Below are positions 7,529 to 14,117 of a DNA stretch of 64,000 nucleotides, piece by piece. This DNA is from Azospirillum formosense. GTDB lineage: Bacteria; Pseudomonadota; Alphaproteobacteria; Azospirillales; Azospirillaceae. The position numbers and the translations under genes were made by a program. The notes beneath the pieces were generated by a model. It saw only the letters and a program-made list of their open reading frames with translations, had not been told where the DNA came from and ran no database searches. Positions within the stretch are counted from its first letter, which is position 1, and each line of letters starts with the position of its first letter. The stretch spans positions 1,643,125 through 1,707,124 of the forward strand of contig NZ_CP159403.1 in the NCBI RefSeq assembly GCF_040500525.1. The letters run 5' to 3'.

Positions 7529-8649
7529 CAAGCCAACGGCCATTGGGCCCGCGCCGCTTTGAGGAAGTCCTCGACCGCCATGGAGCAGCCCTTGGCGTCC
7601 GCCCCGTCGGCCCGCCCGAGAAGCTGGAAGCCGCCGTCCACCTCCACTCCCGCGTCCTCGGTCAGGATGGCCGACGCGCAGTTGAAGTGGGCAAGATCGT
7701 GATGGACCAGCACGCCGACGCTGCCGCGCGACACCTCCTGCCCGGTCAGCGGGTTGATGACCCGGCTGCGGATCCAGTGCGGGCCGGACTTCACCGACGG
7801 GCAGGTCTCGTTGCCGTCGTCGTAGAACTGGGTGCTCAGCTCCGTCATGCCGTACATGTTGATGCACAGCCGGCGCGGCACGCCGAAGGTGGCGGACAGG
7901 CGGCCGTAGAACTCCTCCGCCGCCATCTCGCGCGACTGGCCCTTGAAGCCGCCGGTGTCGAGGATGCGGCTGCCCGCCGGCAGGGCGAAGCTCCGCCCCC
8001 GCTCGGCCAGAGCGTCCATCAGATGCACGACGCTGAAGCTGGCCCCCAGCAGGGCGTAGGGTTCGCCGGTCGCCTCGGCGCGGGACAGCTCGGCGATGGC
8101 CCCATCCACGTCCAGCCCGGCGTCGGAGACGAAATAGCGGCTCTCATCCGTCCCGAACTCGCTCTTCGCCAGCGCCAGATAATGGGCGAGCGAGGAGTTG
8201 GGCATCGCCTGCTCGGTCGGGAACAGGATGCCCATGCGCAGCCGTTCAAAGTCACCCATGAAGCGGTGGCGGAAATTGACGGTCATCGAGCGGTCGTAGA
8301 CCGCCAGCGTCGGGTGGTGGCTCTTGCCCCGCACGCCCTTGGTGGTGCCGCTGGTCATGAAGACGTGCGGGCACTCCTCCGGCGGGCGCCCACTCAGCGT
8401 CAGGTCCTTGAAGGCGCTGATCGGCACCGCGGGCACGTCGCGCCAGCTCTTCACCGTGCGCAGGGTGCGCGCCCGCTGGGTGGCGAAGCGGCGGTAGGGG
8501 GCGTTGGTCTCGAACTGGTGGGCGAAGACGGCCAGCGCCATGCGGTTGAACGCCTCCTCGTCCGCCTCTCCGGCGGCGATGAAGGCCAGCAGCTCTTCGA
8601 CAAGTCGGGCTTCGGTCACGTCCGCACACACCTTTTGCAGCGCCAACAA
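7528..8649 (-). CDS. LuxE-like acyl-protein synthetase (carboxylate activation)
   Basis: A protein of about 373 residues of the LuxE family (PF04443), an ANL-type enzyme that adenylates a carboxylate and holds it as a thioester. The nucleotide loop is MTSGTTKGVRGKS (about residues 98-110); further motifs are INMYGMTELS and VLVHHDLAHF. Cys355, 18 residues from the end in AKGCSM, is placed like the acyl-accepting Cys of LuxE. The start is uncertain: the first in-frame codon is TTG at 8647-8649, and a GTG ten codons later has AAAAGG upstream. It is the first gene after the TPP riboswitch, and its stop overlaps the LuxC-like start. Confidence 0.8.
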   Translation of the reverse strand: MLALQKVCADVTEARLVEELLAFIAAGEADEEAFNRMALAVFAHQFETNAPYRRFATQRARTLRTVKSWRDVPAVPISAFKDLTLSGRPPEECPHVFMTSGTTKGVRGKSHHPTLAVYDRSMTVNFRHRFMGDFERLRMGILFPTEQAMPNSSLAHYLALAKSEFGTDESRYFVSDAGLDVDGAIAELSRAEATGEPYALLGASFSVVHLMDALAERGRSFALPAGSRILDTGGFKGQSREMAAEEFYGRLSATFGVPRRLCINMYGMTELSTQFYDDGNETCPSVKSGPHWIRSRVINPLTGQEVSRGSVGVLVHHDLAHFNCASAILTEDAGVEVDGGFQLLGRADGADAKGCSMAVEDFLKAARAQWPLA

Positions 8650-8712
8650 ACTGTTGCCGGGACAAGCGGTGTCTGGATGGAATGGGGGTACGCCGTGCCG
8701 CCCTTCAGTCCC

Positions 8713-8821
8713 GTCCCTACGCCGGTATGACCCGGATCAGGTTCGATGGGTCACCGCGTTGTCCGGATGAAAGCGCCGGGCCGGCGGAGTCTCAGCCTCC
8801 TAGCGAGGCCCCCCAGGGAAC
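8713..8821 (-). ncRNA. TPP riboswitch (THI element)
   Basis: Read on the minus strand, the conserved parts appear in order: GGAGGCTGAGA, then AACCTGATCCGGGT, then CATACCGGCGTAGGGA. The closing helix P1 pairs UCCCU (8815-8819) with AGGGA (8714-8718). The aptamer lies about 64 nt before the LuxE-like start codon, so the expression platform probably controls translation start or early termination. I see no strong Shine-Dalgarno sequence or U-tract in that gap, so the mechanism is open. It places all six genes down to 2782 under thiamine control. Confidence 0.93.
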
Positions 8822-9166
8822 ACTTTGCAAGCTAAGGGACCCGCCCCCGCCCGTCAAGGAGGTCGGGCTAACGAACGGAGGCATTGCCTTTGGAGCCCCT
8901 CTCCCGTCCCGGGAGAGGGAAGGGGCCCACGCGAGGCGTGGGAAGGGTGAGGGTACCGCCGAGAATCAGCGCATTGATCCTTGCATGACCCTCACCCGCC
9001 CGCTCCGCGGGCCCCCTCTCCCGGGACGGGAGAGGGATTTGACGTCGAATGCGACGCCCCCGCCCGTCAAAGGAGGACCGGCGCTCCGCCCGTGGCACCC
9101 CCACAACCCCCGTGATAGGATCCGCGCCCGCGGGCGGCCGACGTCGGCGGCGGAACGGGGAACGGC
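8822..9166. repeat. Intergenic stretch with GC-rich palindromic element, copy 2
   Basis: The 345 bp between the riboswitch and the glycosyltransferase hold no supported gene. From 8896 to 9036 lies a copy of the palindromic element. Its outer arms are CTCTCCCGTCCCGGGAGAGG and CTCTCCCGGGACGGGAGAGG, with an inner pair around CCACGCGAGGCGTGG and CCGCTCCGCGGG. Confidence 0.8.
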
Positions 9167-10891
9167 ATGGTGAGGATCGAGGACTGCACGCTGGTGTTCG
9201 CCGACACGGCGAACCACGCCCTGGTCGAGATGGCCATCCGGGACAGCCTCGCCGCCTGCCGCTTCTCCAGCGTCCTGCTGCTCTCCGACCGCGACCCGAA
9301 AATTCCGGGCGTCGACTTCCACCGGATCGCCCCGATCCGCGACATGGACGACTATTCGGACACGATCAACGTCCGCCTGCGCCGGCTGGTGACGACGGGC
9401 CATGTCCTGATCGCGCAGTGGGACGGCTTCGTCGCCGACCCGCGGGCCTGGACGGAGGAGTTCCGCGCCTTCGACTACATCGGCGCCCGCTGGGGCTGGT
9501 ACCAGGACGGCATGACCGTGGGGAACGGCGGCTTCTCCCTGCGCTCCGCCGCCCTGCTCGACCGGCTGCGCGACCTGCCCTTCGAAGCCGGCATTCCCGA
9601 GGACCATGTCATCTGCCGGACCGAGCGCCCGGCGCTGGAGAAGGCCGGCATCCGCTTCGCCCCGGAGGACGTGGCCGACCGCTTCGCCTTCGAACGCACG
9701 CCGGTGCCGGGACCGGCCTTCGGCTTCCACGGCCTGTTCAACTTCGGCAAGGTGCTGGGCGACCGCGCGCTGGAGGAGCGGATCGAGGCCATGGACGGCC
9801 CGCTGCTCGACCGGCGCGACTACACGGACCTGATGACCAGCCTCGCGCTGACCGGACGCAAGGCCCCCTTCGCCTCCATGGTCCGCAAACTGGTGGCGCG
9901 GCGGGACGAGACGTTCCTGCGCTCCCAGATCACCGAATGGACGACCGGCGTGCAGCGGGACTATGTGCTGGCCCTGGCCGACGCCGTGCAGACGACGGCG
10001 GCGCCGGGGTCGCGCTGGCCGGCGGTGACCGCGCCGCAGCGCCGCCAGCCGAAGATCTACGACTGCTTCACCTTCCACAACGAACTCGACCTTCTGGAGC
10101 TGCGCTTCCGCGAGCTGTACGACACCGTCGACCAGTTCGTGATCGTCGAGGCCAAGCAGACCTTCACCGGCGCGCCCAAGCCCCTGCATTTCATGGAGGA
10201 GCGCGACCGCTTCCTGCCCTTCCTCGACAAGGTGAAGCTGGTCGTCGCCCCCGACTTCCCGGAGACCGACAATCCCTGGGTGCGCGAGCGGGCGCAGCGG
10301 AACGCCATCGCGCTCGGGCTGGACAAGGTGGAGCCGGACGACATCGTCGTCGTCTCCGACGTGGACGAGATTTTGCGCGCCCGCTCGGTCGCGTCGCTGC
10401 GCGACAGTTCGGCGATGATCGCCGGGTTCCGCGTGCCGCTGTTCTACTTCAAGGTCAATTTCATGAATGTGGAGGGCGAGAATTTCTCGGTCTTCCCCGT
10501 CGCCGTCCGCGGGCTGATGGCCCGGATGACCACGCCGCAGCAGATCCGCGAAAGCCGCGGCACGCTGGACCGCTACACCCCCGAGACGCGTCCGCCCTAC
10601 GTGGACATCCTGCCCCACGCGGGCTGGCATTTCTCCTACATCGGCGACGACGCCGCCATCCGGCACAAGATCCAAAGCTTCTCGCACCAGGAGTTGAACC
10701 GCGACGACATCCTTGACGGCATCGACGTGCCGCGCTTCCTGGCGGAGGGCAGCGACCTCTTCAACCGTCCCGGCTACCGCTGGCAGGCCGTGGAGCTGAA
10801 CGACTATTTCCCGGCGAACCTCCTGGGGGAGCGCGAGCGCTGGGCGGACTTCATCGCCGAGGAGGTCGGCGGCCGGGTCACCTGGAAGTAG
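9167..10891 (+). CDS. Two-domain glycosyltransferase (DUF5672 plus GT17-like)
   Basis: A 574-residue protein that looks like a fusion. Residues about 1-205 resemble DUF5672, a putative glycosyltransferase domain, with YSDTINVRLRR, HVLIAQWDGF and FDYIGARWGWY. Residues about 292-574 resemble family GT17 (beta-1,4-N-acetylglucosaminyltransferase type): KIYDCFTFHNELDLLELRF, DQFVIVEAKQTFTG, and the acidic motif VVVSDVDEILR near residue 395. No signal or membrane segment is visible, so it is probably cytoplasmic, acting on a surface polysaccharide precursor. It stands alone between two palindromic or convergent boundaries, so the substrate cannot be read from context. Confidence 0.75.
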   Translation: MVRIEDCTLVFADTANHALVEMAIRDSLAACRFSSVLLLSDRDPKIPGVDFHRIAPIRDMDDYSDTINVRLRRLVTTGHVLIAQWDGFVADPRAWTEEFRAFDYIGARWGWYQDGMTVGNGGFSLRSAALLDRLRDLPFEAGIPEDHVICRTERPALEKAGIRFAPEDVADRFAFERTPVPGPAFGFHGLFNFGKVLGDRALEERIEAMDGPLLDRRDYTDLMTSLALTGRKAPFASMVRKLVARRDETFLRSQITEWTTGVQRDYVLALADAVQTTAAPGSRWPAVTAPQRRQPKIYDCFTFHNELDLLELRFRELYDTVDQFVIVEAKQTFTGAPKPLHFMEERDRFLPFLDKVKLVVAPDFPETDNPWVRERAQRNAIALGLDKVEPDDIVVVSDVDEILRARSVASLRDSSAMIAGFRVPLFYFKVNFMNVEGENFSVFPVAVRGLMARMTTPQQIRESRGTLDRYTPETRPPYVDILPHAGWHFSYIGDDAAIRHKIQSFSHQELNRDDILDGIDVPRFLAEGSDLFNRPGYRWQAVELNDYFPANLLGERERWADFIAEEVGGRVTWK

Positions 10892-10912
10892 GCGTCCCCT
10901 GCAAGACGGCCG

Positions 10913-12196
10913 CTACACCTCCCGCCGCAGCAGCGTCAGGGCGGCCATCGCCATGACCTGCGCGGAATGCACCATGTCGTCGATGTCCACATACTCGTCC
11001 GGCTGGTGGGCGAGGTCGAGGATGCCGGGGCCGTAGGCGATGCAGTCCTTCAGATGCCCGACCCGCGCGATGTGCTTCTGGTCGTAGGTTCCGGGGGACA
11101 CCACCTGCGCCGCCGGGCGGCCCAGCACCGTCTCGATGGCCGCCCCCACCGCCCGCACCACCGGCGCGTCGGTGTCGGTCAGGGTGGGCAGGAAGGCCAG
11201 CACCTCGCGCAGATCGTAGTCGAAGCCGGGGCGCTCGCGGCGCAGGTCCTCCAGGATGCCGACGATCTCCGCCCGCACCTCCTCGGGGTCCTCCTCGATC
11301 AGGTAGCGGCGGTCGATGACCATGCGGCAGCGGTCGGGCACCATCGGACTGGGCAGGCCGCCATGGTCCTCCGGCTGGCCGCCATGGATGGCGTTGATGT
11401 TCAGGGTGGACTGCCGCGCCCCTTCCGGGACCACCGGCATGGCGGTGCGCTTGGCGGCCAGCCGGGGGATCAGTTCCGTCTCGATCCGGTGCAGCACGGC
11501 GCCCATGTGGCGCACCGCGCAGTTGCCGAGGAAGGGCATGGAGCCGTGGGCGACGCGGCCCTTCGTCTCGATCTCCGCCCACCAGACGCCGCGGTGGCCG
11601 ATGCACACCCGGTCCACGTTCAGCGGCTCGGGGATGATGACGTGGTCGACCCGCGGGCGGGAGAAGTAGCCGAGCTTCGCCAAATGCCCGACCCCGCCGT
11701 AGCCGCCCGATTCCTCGTCCACCGTGCCGGAGATTTCCAGCGCGCCGGGGAAGGGGATGCCCGCCTCGAGGATCGCTTCCACGGCGATGATGGACGCGGC
11801 GATTCCGCCCTTCATGTCGCAGGCGCCGCGGCCATAGACGCGCCCGTCCTTCACCACGCCCTCGAAGGGATCGACCGTCCAGCCCCGGCCGGCGGGCACC
11901 ACGTCGATGTGGCCGTTGAAGTGCACGCAGGGGCCGGGCTCGCGGCCCTCGATGCGAGCGATCACGTTGGTGCGCGGGTAGCGGTCGCTGTCGCCCGGCG
12001 CCCCGTCCGCCCGCACATACTCCACGGCGAAACCGCGCCCGGCCAGCCGCCGCCCGAGGAACTCCGCGCAGTCGGTGTAGACGTCGCCGGGCGGGTTCAC
12101 GGTGGGGATGCGGATCAGGTCGCGGGTCAGCGCGACGAGGTCGTCGCGCCGCTCCGCGATCCGGCGGAACAGCGACTCCCGGTGGTCGAGCGGCAT
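10913..12196 (-). CDS. M20-family metallohydrolase (ArgE/DapE-like)
   Basis: A 427-residue enzyme starting at ATG 12196 after GGGGGG; a longer frame upstream is less likely. The metal site is intact: FNGHIDVV (His and Asp), GRGACDMKGG with the bridging Asp, VDEESGG with the catalytic Glu pair, and YDQKHIA near the C-terminus. The dimerisation domain lies at about 205-330. The family hydrolyses N-acyl amino acids, formyl-aminopyrimidine and similar amides. The annotation cannot be narrowed from sequence alone. It is convergent with the glycosyltransferase, 21 bp apart. Confidence 0.8.
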   Translation of the reverse strand: MPLDHRESLFRRIAERRDDLVALTRDLIRIPTVNPPGDVYTDCAEFLGRRLAGRGFAVEYVRADGAPGDSDRYPRTNVIARIEGREPGPCVHFNGHIDVVPAGRGWTVDPFEGVVKDGRVYGRGACDMKGGIAASIIAVEAILEAGIPFPGALEISGTVDEESGGYGGVGHLAKLGYFSRPRVDHVIIPEPLNVDRVCIGHRGVWWAEIETKGRVAHGSMPFLGNCAVRHMGAVLHRIETELIPRLAAKRTAMPVVPEGARQSTLNINAIHGGQPEDHGGLPSPMVPDRCRMVIDRRYLIEEDPEEVRAEIVGILEDLRRERPGFDYDLREVLAFLPTLTDTDAPVVRAVGAAIETVLGRPAAQVVSPGTYDQKHIARVGHLKDCIAYGPGILDLAHQPDEYVDIDDMVHSAQVMAMAALTLLRREV

Positions 12197-12271
12197 GCAT
12201 CCCCCCCTACGCACAATTCGTTGCGCGGAAGGATCGGACATGCCGGCGCGCCTGTCGAGAGGTTCCGCGCC

Positions 12272-13276
12272 TCACTCCGCCGCGTGATGCCGCAGCCGCC
12301 CGTCCTCGTTGGCGCGGCCGTTGCGGATTTGCTCCTCGTACCAGCGGCGGTGATGGTCCTTGGCCCAGTTCTCGTCCACCACGCCGCTGCCCATGGCGTC
12401 GAAGGCGCCCTCCATGCCGATGGTGCCGATGTAGATGTGCCCGATGATCAGCGCGATCATCAGCGCGGCCACCACCCCGTGCGCCACATGGAGGATCTGC
12501 ATGCCGGCGATCCCGGTGACGGCGAAGGGCATCATCAGCAGGAAGCCGGTGAGCGACAGCGCGAAGCCGCCGAACACCACCGCCCAGAAGACGCCCTTCT
12601 GGCCGGCGTTGAAGCGTCCGGCCTCGGGATGCTCGCCGGACTTGTTCAGAACGCCGCCGAGCGTCTTCAGCCAGACGAGATCGGCCTTCTCTGGGATGTT
12701 GTCGCGCACCCACAGCACGAAGATCATCAGCAGCCCGAGGACGAAGGGCACGCTGAAGAAGTTGTGCATGTACTTGCTGGCCTCGGCCAGCATCGTGAAG
12801 TTCGGATGGCCGATCAGCGGGATCAGCAGCATGCGCCCGAAGGTCACGATTAGCCCGGTCACCGCCATCAGCAGGAAACTGACCGCCGTCGTCCAGTGGG
12901 CGAAGCGGTCCATGCCGCTGAAGCGCGGCACCTGACGCCCCGACCGGCCGCCCTGGATGCGGATGGTGCCGCGGATCAGGTAGAAGAGTCCCAGCGCCGC
13001 GATCGGCCCCAGGATCAGCGCCCCCGCGATGATCTTCAGCCAGACCATGCGGAACTCGCGCCATTCCCGCCCCTCCGGCTGAACCAGGACGCCCAGCTTC
13101 GTGTCGGGAATGCTGACCCGCCCGGACAGCATGCCGTCCGGAGTCTGGTAGAGCTGCACCTCGTCCTTCGTGGTCGGCGAGTTCGGCCCCGGCGTCTGGT
13201 AGAGCTGCGCCTGCACCGCCGGGGCGGCGAGCAGCAGAACGAACAGGACCAGCAGGGGGCGCAGGAGCTTCGTCAT
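12272..13276 (-). CDS. fdhC: Formate dehydrogenase gamma subunit, cytochrome b556
   Basis: A 334-residue membrane protein. An N-terminal signal-like segment (residues about 5-23, ending VQAQ) is followed by a periplasmic stretch. Then come about five membrane helices with His residues suited to heme b and quinone reduction (DRFAHWTTAV, KYMHNFF, LHVAHGV, IIGHIYIGT). It anchors the periplasmic FdhA-FdhB complex and passes electrons to the quinone pool. The start is ATG 13276; an open frame continues upstream through a palindromic element but lacks a better start. It is separated from fdhB by that element (copy 3). Confidence 0.88.
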   Translation of the reverse strand: MTKLLRPLLVLFVLLLAAPAVQAQLYQTPGPNSPTTKDEVQLYQTPDGMLSGRVSIPDTKLGVLVQPEGREWREFRMVWLKIIAGALILGPIAALGLFYLIRGTIRIQGGRSGRQVPRFSGMDRFAHWTTAVSFLLMAVTGLIVTFGRMLLIPLIGHPNFTMLAEASKYMHNFFSVPFVLGLLMIFVLWVRDNIPEKADLVWLKTLGGVLNKSGEHPEAGRFNAGQKGVFWAVVFGGFALSLTGFLLMMPFAVTGIAGMQILHVAHGVVAALMIALIIGHIYIGTIGMEGAFDAMGSGVVDENWAKDHHRRWYEEQIRNGRANEDGRLRHHAAE

Positions 13277-13340
13277 GTCGCGTCCTTCCCTAGAGAATAT
13301 GCGCTTTGCCTTGGCGGGGGCTTTGCGTTGGAATGCTGTT

Positions 13341-13443
13341 GCCCCCTCCCCGACCCTCCCCCGCTGCGCGGGAGAGGGGGCTCCACGCGAAGCGGCGGCA
13401 GTCCCCTCCACCGCGCCAGCGGGGGAGGGTTAGGGAGGGGGCA
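13341..13443. repeat. GC-rich palindromic element, copy 3, inside the fdh operon
   Basis: It runs from CCCCTCCCCGACCCTCCCCC to GGGGGAGGGTTAGGGAGGGG with complementary arms. It sits between fdhB and fdhC in the 180 bp gap, so it probably changes the relative expression or mRNA stability of the last gene rather than fully ending the transcript. Confidence 0.8.
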
Positions 13444-13456
13444 TCACCCCACCCGC

Positions 13457-14092
13457 TCAGCTCCCGCCGGTGCCCTCGCGGCCCGGGCCGAAGGCGTTGC
13501 CACGGTCGTTCTCGCGGTAGGCGGTGGTCCAGCCCCAAGCGCCAGAGCCGTAACCGCGGCGCACCGTCCGCTCCTTGTAGATGTCGGCCAGGACATCGCC
13601 GTCGCCGGCCATCAGCGCGCGGGTGGAGCACATCTCCGCGCAGAGCGGCAGCTTGCCCTCGGCCAGCCGGTTGGCGCCGTATTTCTGGTACTCCTCCAAC
13701 GAGTTGTCCGGTTCCGGACCGCCGGCGCAGAAGGTGCATTTGTCCATCTTGCCGCGCCCGCCGAAGTTGGTCGCCTGCGGGTACTGCGGCGCGCCGAACG
13801 GGCAGGCGTAGAAGCAGTAGCCGCAGCCGATGCACAGGTCCTTCGAGTGCAGCACCACCCCGTCCGCCGTCTGGTAGAAGCAGTCCACCGGGCAGACCGC
13901 CGCGCAGGGCGGATCGTTGCAGTGCATGCAGGCCATGGAGATGGAACGCTCGCCCGGCACGCCGTCCTTCAGCGTGATGACTCGGCGGCGGTTGATGCCC
14001 CAGGGGATCTCGTGCTCGTTCTTGCAGGCGGTGACGCAGGCGTTGCACTCGATGCAGCGTTCCGCGTCGCACAGGAATTTCATGCGGGCCAT
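13457..14092 (-). CDS. fdhB: Formate dehydrogenase beta subunit, iron-sulfur protein
   Basis: A 211-residue ferredoxin-like subunit with four [4Fe-4S] cysteine groups: CIECNACVTAC (about 13-23), CMHCNDPPCAAVC (about 55-67), CIGCGYCFYAC (about 87-97), and the split group CTFC with CAEMC. It shuttles electrons from FdhA to the cytochrome b subunit. There is no signal peptide; it is expected to be carried across the membrane with Tat-exported FdhA. The gene follows fdhA by 25 bp. Confidence 0.92.
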   Translation of the reverse strand: MARMKFLCDAERCIECNACVTACKNEHEIPWGINRRRVITLKDGVPGERSISMACMHCNDPPCAAVCPVDCFYQTADGVVLHSKDLCIGCGYCFYACPFGAPQYPQATNFGGRGKMDKCTFCAGGPEPDNSLEEYQKYGANRLAEGKLPLCAEMCSTRALMAGDGDVLADIYKERTVRRGYGSGAWGWTTAYRENDRGNAFGPGREGTGGS

Positions 14093-14117
14093 GGTCTCGT
14101 GTCCTCCTTGCGGCGCG

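Noticed and set aside
6080..8649. LuxC and LuxE homologues as part of a bioluminescence system
   Set aside because: No luxA, luxB or luxD is present; the genes sit with a thiamine-type transporter behind a TPP riboswitch.
12272..13411. A longer fdhC start reading through the palindromic element, like nasA
   Set aside because: A good ATG with a signal-like start exists after the element (13276), so there is no need to translate it.
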